A DNA stretch of 64,000 nt from Oscillospiraceae bacterium (GCA_019423755.1 JAHZAU010000005.1:67790-131789), one strand, 5' to 3'; shown: positions 42,314 through 51,375, numbered from the stretch's first letter. The notes: generated by a model from the sequence alone, not told the origin. Numbers and translations are program-made.

Positions 42314-43438
42314 CTACGCTTGGATGCGGTCCGGCTGCTTGCCCCGCGGCGCAGAAAGCCGCAGCCGCACGGCCTGCGGGTCCGGTTCCCGGCTGGGGGC
42401 ATCCGGTCCACCAGGCTCCCCGCCGGCGTTTTCCCGGCGGAAGCGGGAGACGAACCCCAGCCCCGCCAGAATGGGCAGGTAGAAGGTGAACAGCCGCCAC
42501 AGCAGCACCGAGATGCCAAGGCAGGCCGATGGGAAGAACATGGCAAACATGGCGTGGAAGCTCAGCTCCGCCCCGCCGGACGCGCCGGGCAGCGGCACGA
42601 AGGAGGAGACATTGAGCACAAAGGCCTCCGCCGCCAGCATGGAAAGGGCCGAACCCTTCCCCAGCCCGAAGGCCGCGCCAAACGACCGGAAGATGCCGTA
42701 AGGCACCAGGAAGAAGCAGGTCAGCTGCACCGCGGAAAGCAGCGCCATCTGCACCACCAGCCCGCGGCTTTTGCCCATAGAACGAAAGCTCTGGTAGAAG
42801 CTGTCCAGCTCCTTTTCCCAGAAGGCGCGGGCCGCCGCCTCATCCTTGACTAGCCCCATGCGGGCCAGCTTGCCGATGAGCCAGTTGCCCAGGGCTTTGG
42901 CCTTGGGGGAAGCAAAGCACACCCCCAGCAGACCCAAGATCACCGCCAGGTTCACCCCGAAGCCCACCAGCACCAGCCAGCTAAGCCCCGACACCTGGGC
43001 AGAAAACTCCGAAAACTTCCAGATGAGCGTGACGCCGGAGTACACCGTCAGCACAAACTGGTAGATAATAAACTTCATCATCAGCGCGCTGGACGCCTTG
43101 CCCAGCGGCACCCCCGTTACCACCATGTGGCAGGCCTGCATGGGCTGGCCGCCGCTGGCAAAGGGGGTGATGCAGTTAAAGAACTGCCCCACCATGGCGG
43201 TGTGGAAGGTGGTGGAAAAGCGCTGGGCCGGGTAAAACCGGCGCACCGCCAGGTGCAGGATGCCGGCTTCCAGCACCCAGTAACCCACCATCAGCCCCAG
43301 GCAGAGCAGCAGCCACCGGGGGTCGGCCTGCCGCAGGGTGTTGGCCAGCTGGGCCGGGCCTTCTTTCCACAGCAGATACCCGAAGAACGCCCCGGCAAAC
43401 CCCAGCACGATGGCGATATTCCATTTCTTTCCTTTCAC
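42314..43438 (-). CDS. Flippase-like membrane protein (lysylphosphatidylglycerol synthase TM/YbhN family)
   Basis: A 374-residue membrane protein with about eight helices. Landmarks are FNCITPFASGGQPMQACHM and SSFVPLPGASGGAELSF, typical of the UPF0104/LPG_synthase_TM family. The C-terminal 45 residues are hydrophilic, Arg/Pro-rich. It starts with GTG 43436-43438, two bases after the glycosyltransferase stop, with AAGGAG inside that gene, so the two are tightly coupled. The family is linked to lipid or glycolipid movement. It has no catalytic lysyltransferase domain. Confidence 0.87.
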   Translation of the reverse strand: MKGKKWNIAIVLGFAGAFFGYLLWKEGPAQLANTLRQADPRWLLLCLGLMVGYWVLEAGILHLAVRRFYPAQRFSTTFHTAMVGQFFNCITPFASGGQPMQACHMVVTGVPLGKASSALMMKFIIYQFVLTVYSGVTLIWKFSEFSAQVSGLSWLVLVGFGVNLAVILGLLGVCFASPKAKALGNWLIGKLARMGLVKDEAAARAFWEKELDSFYQSFRSMGKSRGLVVQMALLSAVQLTCFFLVPYGIFRSFGAAFGLGKGSALSMLAAEAFVLNVSSFVPLPGASGGAELSFHAMFAMFFPSACLGISVLLWRLFTFYLPILAGLGFVSRFRRENAGGEPGGPDAPSREPDPQAVRLRLSAPRGKQPDRIQA

Positions 43439-43439
43439 A

Positions 43440-44534
43440 TTAAAACTCCTTCCCGAAGGGGAGCTTCCGGTTGATACGGGCGCGGAAGCTGGGCTTTTCC
43501 TGGAGGATGGAGGTGTAGAACTCCTTCCACAGTTCCAGCACGTGTCCCCGGCTGTAGAATGCGTGGCCGCGGCGGGAGGCGTCGCAGGCCTGCTGCCGGT
43601 AGCTGGGGTCGCTTTCCAGACGCTGCAGGATGGCGATGAACTCCTCCTGGTCCTTGCCCTTCAGGTAGAAGTCCATGAGGATCTTTTCGTAGATGGGAAT
43701 GTCCCGCAGCAGGATGGGGATGTTGGCGCTCATGGCCTCCAGCACCGTCATGGGGAACAGCTCCTCGTAGGACGGCAGGAACATGACGTCCCCCAGGTTG
43801 TAGATCTCGTTCATCTGCTCCCGCTCGATCATGCCGGGGAACACCAGGTTTTTGGGCGGGTTGTCCAGCAGCTCTTTGATCTGGCGGTAGCCATCGGTCA
43901 TCTGGCCGAAGGAGAAACCCCCCGCCCAGATAAACTGCACCTGGGGCATGCGGCGGGCGATCTCGGCAAAGTCCATGACCCCTTTGCGGGTTTGCAGCTG
44001 CCCGGCGCACATAACAGTGAAGCGGTCGGGGTCCAGCCCCCAGCGCTGGCGGGCCTGGCGCTTCTGCTCGGGGGTGTAGGGGTAAAACTCCTCATCCGAA
44101 ACGAAGTTGGGGATGTAGGTGATCTTCTCCCGTGGCACGCCGTACTCCTCCAGCCGGTCGATGAAGTAGGGGTTGACCACCACCAGGTGGTCCAGGCTCT
44201 TGTAGAAGCCGATGAGGTATTTATAAAACACCTGCCGGAAGAGCTTGGGCAGATTGAGGCTGTTTTCCAACGTCTCGGGCAGGAAGTGGACGTAGCCCAC
44301 GGTGGTGCCCCGCAGCTCCAGGAAGGGGATGCTCAAAAAGTAAGAGGGGTTTACGGTATGGATGTGGGTGATATCCGGCAGCGAGACCCGGTTCTCGGTG
44401 ACCTCGAACCGGTCGGAAAGGCCGTTTTTCACCAGTCCCACCTGTTCTTCGTAGGCAGAGAGCACGCCCTGCCCTTTGACGCGGTGCGCCTGGGAAAGCA
44501 TATTGATGCGGATCTTTTCTTGTGCCTGCTTCAT
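43440..44534 (-). CDS. Family 4 glycosyltransferase, probably glycolipid synthesis
   Basis: A 364-residue GT-B enzyme. The N-terminal half has VKGQGVLSAYEEQVGLVK (19-36) and HIHTVNPSYF, and the C-terminal half has the donor-binding AGQLQTRKGVMDFAEIA and the EX7E motif in SYEELFPMTVLEAM. This resembles alpha-(1->3)-glucosyltransferases acting on diacylglycerol (alMGS-like), which make the glycolipid anchors of Gram-positive membranes. The tight link to a flippase-like gene fits synthesis and movement of a glycolipid. AAAGGAGG precedes the ATG. Confidence 0.87.
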   Translation of the reverse strand: MKQAQEKIRINMLSQAHRVKGQGVLSAYEEQVGLVKNGLSDRFEVTENRVSLPDITHIHTVNPSYFLSIPFLELRGTTVGYVHFLPETLENSLNLPKLFRQVFYKYLIGFYKSLDHLVVVNPYFIDRLEEYGVPREKITYIPNFVSDEEFYPYTPEQKRQARQRWGLDPDRFTVMCAGQLQTRKGVMDFAEIARRMPQVQFIWAGGFSFGQMTDGYRQIKELLDNPPKNLVFPGMIEREQMNEIYNLGDVMFLPSYEELFPMTVLEAMSANIPILLRDIPIYEKILMDFYLKGKDQEEFIAILQRLESDPSYRQQACDASRRGHAFYSRGHVLELWKEFYTSILQEKPSFRARINRKLPFGKEF

Positions 44535-44853
44535 AAAGCGGTCCTCCTTTGGTAGGAATCCTCGCGCTGTCCGGGTTTCATCCAGTCAAAAATACGACAA
44601 ATTCCGTGGTCTGATTTCTTATACCTCTATCATACCGCGAAACCCTATGAGATTACCAGACCTAAAAAGGAAACTTTTCTTTAACTTTGCGCAAGAACCT
44701 GGTAATTTTACCGGTTTTCCAGAGGGTTTGACCCGGTTTATAGATAAAACGACGGCCTGGGCAAACTTTCTTCAAAAATTGCCCCCGCCGGGCGAAATAT
44801 TCTCCCCGGTCTGTTTTTTTTGCCGGGCTTTGCCCAAAAGCAAAAACAAAAGT
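44535..44853. other. Intergenic region upstream of the glycosyltransferase
   Basis: AT-rich DNA of about 320 bases with no gene I can support. It should hold the promoter of the glycosyltransferase operon; TATGAT and TATAAG on the minus strand near 44615-44635 are candidate -10 boxes, but no good -35 box goes with either. Confidence 0.5.
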
Positions 44854-44886
44854 GCCCGGCCTTCCTCGTGTTGGGGACGGCCGGGC
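44854..44886 (-). terminator. Terminator of rqcP
   Basis: GCCCGGCC and GGCCGGGC form an 8-bp perfect stem with a large loop, followed on the minus strand by TTTTGTTTTTG. It lies 27 nt after rqcP. Confidence 0.75.
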
Positions 44887-44912
44887 GCCGGGGGTCTATT
44901 TGGGGGTTGGGG

Positions 44913-45158
44913 TTACTCCTCCACCACGCGGTACATCTGGGGAGCGCTTTCCTTGGTGGCGAACTCGCTTACCGAAAGTACCTCCACCGTCAGCGGGCGG
45001 GTACCCATCTGGATCTGGATACGGTCGCCCTCCTTCACCGCGTAGGAGGCGCGGGCCTCTTTGCCGTTGACCAGGATGCGGCCGCCGTCGCAGGCGTCGT
45101 TGGCCACGGTGCGGCGCTTGATCAGACGGGAGGTTTTGAGATATTTGTCCAGTCTCAT
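44913..45158 (-). CDS. rqcP: S4-domain protein RqcP (YabO/Hsp15-like)
   Basis: An 81-residue S4 RNA-binding protein. MRLDKYLKTSRLIKRRTVA (1-19), GGRILVNGKEARASY and PQMYRVVEE at the end match B. subtilis RqcP closely, by memory. RqcP stabilises the P-site tRNA in RqcH-driven alanine tailing of stalled nascent chains. ATG 45156-45158 follows AAAGGAG; the frame is open further but without family character. It lies downstream of the hup, mazG and SpoVB-like genes, as YabO follows yabM and yabN in B. subtilis. Confidence 0.92.
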   Translation of the reverse strand: MRLDKYLKTSRLIKRRTVANDACDGGRILVNGKEARASYAVKEGDRIQIQMGTRPLTVEVLSVSEFATKESAPQMYRVVEE

Positions 45159-45249
45159 GGTGTTCTCCTTTGGATATCTGTCGGATATTCGGATAAAGAA
45201 AGTACCAGGCCGCAAAGCCTGGTACCAAAAAGCAAAATGGGAGCCGATC

Positions 45250-45525
45250 TTATTTGGAGACGGTTTCCTTCAGAGCCTTGCCAGCTTTGAAGACCGGCAG
45301 TTTGGAAGCCGGGATCTCGATCTTCTCTTTGGTGCGGGGGTTGATGCCCTCTCTAGCCGCACGCTCTTTTACTTCAAAAGTACCAAAACCGACCAGGGCA
45401 ACCTTTTCACCGGCAGCCAGGGTCTCGGAGATTGCGTCGATCACGGCGATAACAGCTTTTTCGCTGTCCTTTTTGGATAATTCCGCTTTCTGCGCAACGG
45501 CATTGATCAGTTCTGCTTTGGTCAT
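45250..45525 (-). CDS. hup: HU-type DNA-binding protein
   Basis: A 91-residue nucleoid protein. [41 protein letters not shown] (the DNA-binding arm) and the C-terminal [11 protein letters not shown] are standard for HU. It compacts and bends DNA. ATG 45523-45525 follows GGAGG. Its codons are less GC-rich at the third position than those of its neighbours, as expected for a highly expressed gene. It lies between mazG and rqcP. Confidence 0.97.
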   Translation of the reverse strand: MTKAELINAVAQKAELSKKDSEKAVIAVIDAISETLAAGEKVALVGFGTFEVKERAAREGINPRTKEKIEIPASKLPVFKAGKALKETVSK

Positions 45526-45796
45526 TTGTAACATCCTCCGTACATTCAATCTTCAAACGCCCTCGCCCCTCCTCTTTGGGAAGGCCGCGGGCCCTTTTCG
45601 CTTTGTACCGTACTGCTGCCAGTACAGCAAGGGCTGTGAAAACGCCTGGAACCCGAGTCCCCCCGCCGTCCAGACGGTATTTGCCGCCCGGCTTTGGCCG
45701 GGGAAGTGTTCGCTCCCCTGGTTTTTTTCATCTGCCCGAATTAAAAAAGCCTGACGCTCCGGCGGACGGCCGGCGCTGCTTTTTCATTGCCTTCTT

Positions 45797-46612
45797 TTAC
45801 TTTTCGCGCGCCCCGTCCCAGGCCTTGGCTTCCTCCCAAAGGTCCTCCAGGACGCTGATCTCCGCCTGGGCCATATCGATGCCGCGCTGGCGCGCCATCT
45901 CCTCCACCCGGGCAAAACGGGCGATGAACTTTTCGGTGGAACCGGTCAGGCTCTCCTCGGCGTCGACCCCCAAAAACCGCGCCACATTGGCCGCGGCAAA
46001 GAGCACGTCGCCCAGTTCCTCCTGACAAGCCGCCTTGTCCTGCTGGTCCATAGCCTCCTGCAGTTCGTCCAGCTCGCTTTCCAGGTCGTCCATGGCCCAG
46101 TACACGTCCGGATAGCAGAAGCCGCTTTTGGAAGCCCGTTTCTGCACCTTCTGGGCCCGCATCAGGGCCGGAAGGGTCTTGGGTACGCTGCGCACCGCCT
46201 CGGTCTGGGTCGTCTGGCCCTTGCTCTGCTGCTTGATGGCCTCCCAGTTTTCCAGCACCTGGCCGCTGCCCTCCACCTGCACCTGTCCAAATACATGGGG
46301 GTGACGCTGGATGAGCTTTTTGCAGATGCCGTCGCAGACCTCCGCAAAGCCGAAATGCCCGGCCTCCTGCTCCATCTGGCTGTGGAACACCACCTGCAGC
46401 AGCACATCGCCCAGCTCCTCCCGGAGCAGCTCCTGGTCCTCCAGGTCGATGGCTTCGCAGACCTCGTAGGTCTCCTCGATGAAGTTTTTGCGGATGGACT
46501 GATGGGTCTGTTCCCGGTCCCACGGACAGCCGCCCTCGCCGCGCAGCAGGCGCATGATGGCAAGCAGGTCCTCCATACCGTAGCTTTCTTTCGTCTGGAA
46601 GTTCACGCTCAT
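45797..46612 (-). CDS. mazG: Nucleoside triphosphate pyrophosphohydrolase MazG
   Basis: This hydrolyses nucleoside triphosphates to monophosphates and pyrophosphate. The 271 residues carry two MazG domains: the first with LRGEGGCPWDREQTHQS (about 23-39) and EETYEVCEAI-LREELGDVLLQVVFHS, the second with ELDELQEAMDQQD and EELGDVLFAAANVARFLG. Both show the EExxE-type metal motif. It lacks the N-terminal methylase-like domain of B. subtilis YabN. Start ATG 46610-46612 follows GGGAGG. It lies 73 nt after the SpoVB-like gene. Confidence 0.95.
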   Translation of the reverse strand: MSVNFQTKESYGMEDLLAIMRLLRGEGGCPWDREQTHQSIRKNFIEETYEVCEAIDLEDQELLREELGDVLLQVVFHSQMEQEAGHFGFAEVCDGICKKLIQRHPHVFGQVQVEGSGQVLENWEAIKQQSKGQTTQTEAVRSVPKTLPALMRAQKVQKRASKSGFCYPDVYWAMDDLESELDELQEAMDQQDKAACQEELGDVLFAAANVARFLGVDAEESLTGSTEKFIARFARVEEMARQRGIDMAQAEISVLEDLWEEAKAWDGAREK

Positions 46613-46685
46613 GGTTTTTCATCCTCCCTGACCAAATATGCTGGTTCGGTCCGCCGGGACTTCCCTGGCAGTGACTTTATATATA

Positions 46686-48443
46686 TTACCCCAAAAGAGC
46701 GCGTTTTGCAAGTATTTCCGCCAATTTTTCGCCTCCCGGCAGCAGCAGCGCCTCCTGCCTGCGGATGCCCCGGAGCAAAAGGATCGCCCCGGCGTAGACC
46801 GCTGCCCCCGCCGCAGCGCAGGGCAAAACCGCCAGCGCCGAAGGCCAAACCGGATGCAGCAGCGCCCACAGGAGGCGGGCCGTCCCGGCGCAGAGGACCC
46901 CCGCCAGCACCGGCTTTGCCAAAAGCTCCCCAGCCCGGCAGCGTACCCCCGTCCGCCGCCGCAGCAGCCACAGCCCCAGGAAAAACGCCAGCCCGTAACC
47001 GCAGAGGGTGGCCGCCGGGGCCGCCCGGATGTTCCACTGGGGCTGTGCGATGCCAAAGTAATTGACTGCCAGCTTGATGCCGCTGCCCGCCAGCAGCACC
47101 ACCACCGGCGCGCCCGGCTGCCCCGCCGCCTGCAGCACGCTGTTAAGCGACCCCACCAGCGCCAAAAAGATCCCCCCGATGCCCAGCACCGAAAGCAGCG
47201 GCGCCGCGATGGCCACCCCCTGGGGGTCGCCGGCGTAAAAGAGGCTTGCCACCGGCTGGGCCAGGGCGCAAAGCCCCATCCCCGCCGGGACGCTCACCAG
47301 CGCCGTCACCCGCAGCACGGTGCCCACGCTTTCCTCCCGGCGGCGCCGGTCCCCCCTGGCCCAGGCAGCCGCTACCATAGGCAGGGCGCTCACCGCAAAC
47401 CCCGCCGTCAGCGACACCACCATATTGGAAAGGTTCTCCGCGATGCCCAGATAGTAGCCATATAACTCCGTGTGGACGGTGCCGGCTTCGGCATGGCCCG
47501 GCCCCAGCAGCGCCCCGTACTGCGCCAACAGCACCTGCGGGGCCTGTTCCATGACCTGGGCCAGGCGGTTTTGGATGGTCAGACTGTCGATAAGCCCCCC
47601 GGCGCTGGCCGCCAGCGACGCCAAACACACCGGCAGCCCCAGCCTCAGCACCGCCCGTATCATCTGCCCGGCGGGCTGGGGCGGCGGGGCGGCGCGCACC
47701 GCCTCGGGGGAGATTCCGTCCCCCCACAGCCTGTGCCGCAGCCCCAAAAAAACGCACCCCGCCACGGTGCTCAGCGTCACCCCGGTGACTGCCGCGGCGG
47801 CGGTCAGCTGGCTGATGGCCGAAGCCGCCTGCCCCGCCGAAAGGCCCCGCCCCAGCACGGTACCAAAACGCCGGTATTCCCCCACCAGCTCTGCCCTGGC
47901 CCAGCCGGTGAGGCTCAGCCCCAGCACCACCTTGGCCACCGCTTCCGCCACCTGGCTCAAAGAGGTGGGCAGCATATTGCCCAGCCCCTGGTAATACCCC
48001 CGGTAGGAGGACAGCACGCAGCAGGTGAGCACCGCCGGCGCCATGCACCAGATGGCCAGCTTCGCCCCGGGGCTGCAGGCCGCCCGGGCAAAGGCCCCGG
48101 CCCCCAGCAGCATCCCCAGCGTCCCGCACAGCCCCGCCGCCCAAAACATCCGCCTGGAAAGGCGCAGCAGCTGCCGCACGTCCTGCCAGCGGCCCTCGGC
48201 CCGGTACCGGCTCACCAGCGCCGCCACCGCTACCGGCAGTCCCGCCGTGGCCAGCGCCGAAAGCGGTCCGAACATATGGTACGCCGTGCCGAAATACGCG
48301 TACCCGCTGCCTCCCAGCAGCGCCTGCAGCGGGATCTTGAAAAACATCCCCACCGCCTTTACCGCCAGCGTCCCGGCGGTGAGGATCACCGCCCCGCCCA
48401 GGTAGCCCTGCCCCGTCTCGGTCCGTCTCCTGTCTGCCTGCAC
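46686..48443 (-). CDS. SpoVB/MurJ-like lipid-linked oligosaccharide flippase
   Basis: A 585-residue polytopic MOP-superfamily protein with about 14 helices. The start GYLGGAVILTAGTLAVKAVGMFFKIPL, the SSYRGYYQGLGNMLPTSLSQVAEA loop and YFGIAQPQWNIRAAPAATLCGY are features of the SpoVB/YabM group, whose members move lipid-linked peptidoglycan or polysaccharide precursors, SpoVB acting in the spore cortex. The start codon is GTG 48441-48443 with AAAGGGGG upstream. It heads a run with mazG, hup and rqcP. Which polymer it serves is not shown. Confidence 0.87.
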   Translation of the reverse strand: MQADRRRTETGQGYLGGAVILTAGTLAVKAVGMFFKIPLQALLGGSGYAYFGTAYHMFGPLSALATAGLPVAVAALVSRYRAEGRWQDVRQLLRLSRRMFWAAGLCGTLGMLLGAGAFARAACSPGAKLAIWCMAPAVLTCCVLSSYRGYYQGLGNMLPTSLSQVAEAVAKVVLGLSLTGWARAELVGEYRRFGTVLGRGLSAGQAASAISQLTAAAAVTGVTLSTVAGCVFLGLRHRLWGDGISPEAVRAAPPPQPAGQMIRAVLRLGLPVCLASLAASAGGLIDSLTIQNRLAQVMEQAPQVLLAQYGALLGPGHAEAGTVHTELYGYYLGIAENLSNMVVSLTAGFAVSALPMVAAAWARGDRRRREESVGTVLRVTALVSVPAGMGLCALAQPVASLFYAGDPQGVAIAAPLLSVLGIGGIFLALVGSLNSVLQAAGQPGAPVVVLLAGSGIKLAVNYFGIAQPQWNIRAAPAATLCGYGLAFFLGLWLLRRRTGVRCRAGELLAKPVLAGVLCAGTARLLWALLHPVWPSALAVLPCAAAGAAVYAGAILLLRGIRRQEALLLPGGEKLAEILAKRALLG

Positions 48444-48579
48444 ACCCGCCGCCCCCTTTCCTTGGCTCTCCTCCCCAGTCTATGAGGCCCAGCGGCGGAT
48501 TATCAGCCCCCGGCGGCCAAAAAGAAAAAGCCCGGGCCGCCTTGGGGGCAGTCCGGGCCGGGGATGGGGCGTTTTGCGG

Positions 48580-49245
48580 TTACAGGATGCAGTATTTCTC
48601 CATGTACTGCTCCATGAGCGCCAGTACGTCCTTGTACTGGTCCTCTTTTTCCTTCAGGTACTCGTGAACGTCGGCCACGGTGATGATGGCGTGGACGTCG
48701 ATACCGAACTCCTCTTTGACCTCCATAACAGCGGTCTTGCCGGGAGTCTGGCCCACTTCGCAGCGGTTGACCGAGATGAACATATCCTTGAGCTTCACGT
48801 CAGCAGCAGCGCGCAGCACCGGAACGGTCTCGCGGACAGCGGTACCAGCGGTGATGACGTCCTCGATGATGATGACGCGGTCGCCGTCCTGGGGCTTGTA
48901 GCCCACCAGGCTGCCGCCTTCGCCGTGGTCCTTGGCTTCCTTGCGGTTGAAGAAGTAGGGCTTGTCGATGCCGAAGTCCCGAGCCAGGGTAGCAGCGGTG
49001 GTGGTAGCCAGCGGGATGCCCTTGTAGGCCGGGCCGAACATGGCGTCAAACTCATCGCCGCAGGTGTCTTTCACCAGCTGGGCGTAGAATTTGCCCAGGG
49101 TGGCGATCTGTGCGCCGGTCTTGTAGTTGCCGGTGTTGACAAAGTAGGGGGACAGGCGGCCGCTCTTGGTGGTGAACTGGCCGAAGCGCAGCACGTCGGC
49201 GCTCATCATAAATTCGATAAATTCGCGTTTGGCGTTGGACAGCAT
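48580..49245 (-). CDS. pyrE: Orotate phosphoribosyltransferase
   Basis: This joins orotate to PRPP to give OMP in pyrimidine synthesis. The 221-residue protein has GPAYKGIPLATTTAATLA, the orotate-loop FFNRKEAKDHGEGG and the PRPP motif VIIIEDVITAGTA. It is of the longer PyrE form. ATG 49243-49245 is chosen over an in-frame TTG nine bases before it, because AAGGAA would then be at normal distance. It is alone; the rest of the pyr genes are not in the window. Confidence 0.96.
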   Translation of the reverse strand: MLSNAKREFIEFMMSADVLRFGQFTTKSGRLSPYFVNTGNYKTGAQIATLGKFYAQLVKDTCGDEFDAMFGPAYKGIPLATTTAATLARDFGIDKPYFFNRKEAKDHGEGGSLVGYKPQDGDRVIIIEDVITAGTAVRETVPVLRAAADVKLKDMFISVNRCEVGQTPGKTAVMEVKEEFGIDVHAIITVADVHEYLKEKEDQYKDVLALMEQYMEKYCIL

Positions 49246-49304
49246 GGGGTTCAACTTCCTTTCCGTATCCTTGCCTCCCCGCAGGGAGGGATGTTGTCAT
49301 TATC

Positions 49305-49333
49305 AGTTTACCACAGCTTTCCTTCCTGCTCAA
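49305..49333 (-). promoter_or_regulatory. Probable pyrE promoter
   Basis: On the minus strand TTGAGC (49328-49333) and TAAACT (49305-49310) are 17 bp apart, giving a leader of about 50 nt containing a CCTCCC/GGGAGG hairpin near 49274-49292. Confidence 0.6.
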
Positions 49334-49449
49334 GACGGGGGCGGGGTTTCGGGGCGTTTTTTTGCCTTTTTCGTGGTAAAGGGCAAAAAATTATGCAACT
49401 GTAATAAGAAATTCCTTCATTTTTCCCTGAAAACCCTCCCTCTCCCCCC

Positions 49450-49478
49450 TTGACGGCGGGGCCGGGGGTGTGTATAAT
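49450..49478 (+). promoter_or_regulatory. Promoter of the metNIQ T-box leader
   Basis: TTGACG (49450-49455) and TATAAT (49473-49478) are 17 bp apart. Transcription would start near 49485 and include the whole T-box. Confidence 0.85.
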
Positions 49479-49484
49479 AAAATC

Positions 49485-49805
49485 CAGTTATTACAATACC
49501 GCAAAAGACTGGGAAAAGATGAGTACGGCGTGGTAGCTTGACAGAGAACCCTGGTATGCTGAGAAAGGGAAAAGCGTTTCACCCCGGAAGATGGTCTTGG
49601 AGTTGCGCACCGAGCCGCCGTTTTCTTCGGCGTTTAGGCTGCGACGGGTGTGCCCGTTACTGCACTATGGCATAACCGCACTGTGCTGCTGCACCGTCGG
49701 CGTGCCGGAGAGGCCGGTTTCCGCAAGGGACCGGTAAATTGAGGTGGTACCACGAAGCGTTACGCTCTCGTCCTCGAAGTGGATTCGAGGACGGGGGCGT
49801 TTTTT
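49485..49805 (+). promoter_or_regulatory. T-box leader with a methionine (ATG) specifier, upstream of metNIQ
   Basis: The RNA has the conserved T-box AATTGAGGTGGTACCACG at 49737-49754, with TGGT in the antiterminator bulge to pair with the ACCA end of tRNA. Stem I contains AGAGAA (near 49533) and GCTGAGA. On its 3' side, GGAAG-ATG-GTC-TTGGAG puts the codon ATG (49591-49593) in the specifier-loop position, so it reads uncharged initiator or elongator tRNA-Met. The terminator stem is 49762-49778 with 49784-49800 (10 perfect inner pairs, outer pairs with two wobbles) and then seven T. Uncharged tRNA-Met should favour antitermination and raise methionine uptake. Confidence 0.92.
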
Positions 49806-49841
49806 TCTGCACTGCCCCTTTTGAAAGGATGTATCGAAACT

Positions 49842-50591
49842 ATGATCGAGATCAAAAACCTGTCCAAGGTGTTCCAGGCCGGCACCGACGTCGCTGCCCT
49901 GGGCGGCATCGACCTGACGGTGGAGGACGGGGACATTTACGGCATTATCGGCATGAGCGGCGCCGGCAAGTCCACCCTGCTGCGCTGCATCTCCCTGCTG
50001 GAGACCCCCACCACCGGCACCATCTCGGTGGACGGGCAGGAACTGAGCCAGCTGCGGGGAAAAGAACTGCGGGACCTGCGCAAGCAGGTGGGCGTCATCT
50101 TCCAGGGCTACAACCTGCTGATGCAGCGCACCGTCACCGACAACATCGCCTTCCCCATGGAGCTGAGCCGCCGCCCCAAGGCGGAGATCGAAGCCCGCTG
50201 CCGGGAGCTTTTGGAGATCGTCTCCCTGTCGGACAAAGCGCGGATGTACCCCTCCCAGCTTTCCGGCGGACAGCGCCAACGGGTCGCCATCGCCCGGGCG
50301 CTGGCCAACCACCCCAAGGTGCTGCTTTGCGACGAACCCACCTCCGCCCTGGACCCCATGACCACCCGCTCCATCCTGGACCTGCTGCGGGACATCAACC
50401 GCAAGCTGGGGGTCACCGTCATCATCATCACCCACGAGCTGGGGGTCGTCCGGGCCATCTGCAATAAAGTAGCCGTCATCGACCAGGGCCGCATCGTGGA
50501 GCGGGGCCAGACCCAGCAGGTGCTGGACCAGCCCCAAAGCCCCATCACCCAGCTGCTTTTGCAGCAAGCCAACCAAGGAGGCGAGCTTTAA
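49842..50591 (+). CDS. metN: Methionine ABC transporter ATPase MetN, short form
   Basis: A 249-residue ATPase. Walker A is GMSGAGKS (37-44), then [12 protein letters not shown], the signature LSGGQRQR (140-147) and Walker [13 protein letters not shown]. It ends soon after the ABC domain ([14 protein letters not shown]), so it lacks the C-terminal NIL/ACT-like domain of about 95 residues that binds methionine and inhibits transport in E. coli MetN. ATG 49842 follows AAAGGA by about 12 nt. It is first in metNIQ, after the T-box. The missing domain does not look like a frameshift, because metI starts one base after the stop. Confidence 0.92.
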   Translation: MIEIKNLSKVFQAGTDVAALGGIDLTVEDGDIYGIIGMSGAGKSTLLRCISLLETPTTGTISVDGQELSQLRGKELRDLRKQVGVIFQGYNLLMQRTVTDNIAFPMELSRRPKAEIEARCRELLEIVSLSDKARMYPSQLSGGQRQRVAIARALANHPKVLLCDEPTSALDPMTTRSILDLLRDINRKLGVTVIIITHELGVVRAICNKVAVIDQGRIVERGQTQQVLDQPQSPITQLLLQQANQGGEL

Positions 50592-51263
50592 ATGATCGAG
50601 TCCATCACCCAAAACCTCCCCATGCTGCTCAAGGGCACCGGGGAGACCTTATACATGACCTTCCTCTCCATTATCTTTGCCTATGTGCTGGGCCTGCCGC
50701 TGGGCGTGCTGCTCATCGTCACCGGCCCCAAGGGCATCCGCCCCATGCCCCGCTTCAACGCGGCGCTCAGCTGGGTCATCAACATCGGCCGCTCCATCCC
50801 CTTCATTATCCTGATGATCGTGCTGCTGCCGCTGGCCCAGCTGATCACCGGCTCCCTCATCGGCCCCAACACCGCTGTGGTGGCGCTGGTGGTGGCGTCG
50901 GCGCCCTTTGTGGCCCGCATGGTGGAATCTAGCTTAGCCGAGCTTGACCAAGGCGTGGTGGAAGCCGCCCTGACCATGGGCGCCACCCACTGGGAGATCA
51001 TCTGGAAGGTGCTGCTCCCCGAGGCCATCCCCTCGCTGGTGCGCGGCCTTTCCATCACCACCATCACCCTCATCGGCTACTCGGCTATGGCCGGAGCCAT
51101 CGGTGCCGGAGGCCTTGGCGACATCGCCATCCGCTACGGCGTCCACCGCTACCAGTACGACGTGATGATGATGACGGTGGTGCTGCTCATCATCATCGTT
51201 CAGGTGCTGCAAAGCGTCCTGGATGCCCTGGCCCGCCGCATCGACAAGCGGAACCTTCAGTAA
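50592..51263 (+). CDS. metI: Methionine ABC transporter permease MetI
   Basis: A 223-residue permease with five to six membrane segments: GTGETLYMTFLSIIFAYVLGLPLGV at the start, the NIGRSIPFIILM segment, the coupling loop EAALTMGATHWEIIWKVLLPEA, and the family motif GYSAMAGAIGAGGLGDIAIRYGVHRY. It forms the channel with MetN and MetQ. The ATG follows AAGGAGG inside the end of metN, directly after its stop codon. Confidence 0.96.
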   Translation: MIESITQNLPMLLKGTGETLYMTFLSIIFAYVLGLPLGVLLIVTGPKGIRPMPRFNAALSWVINIGRSIPFIILMIVLLPLAQLITGSLIGPNTAVVALVVASAPFVARMVESSLAELDQGVVEAALTMGATHWEIIWKVLLPEAIPSLVRGLSITTITLIGYSAMAGAIGAGGLGDIAIRYGVHRYQYDVMMMTVVLLIIIVQVLQSVLDALARRIDKRNLQ

Positions 51264-51375
51264 CCCCTATCCCCTTTGCCCTGACCGCCTCCGGGAAGCA
51301 TGCGCCCGGGCGCGTTTTTCGGGAAAACCCGTATCCCTTATAAAAACGATATTATAATGAAAGTAGGTATTTTCT

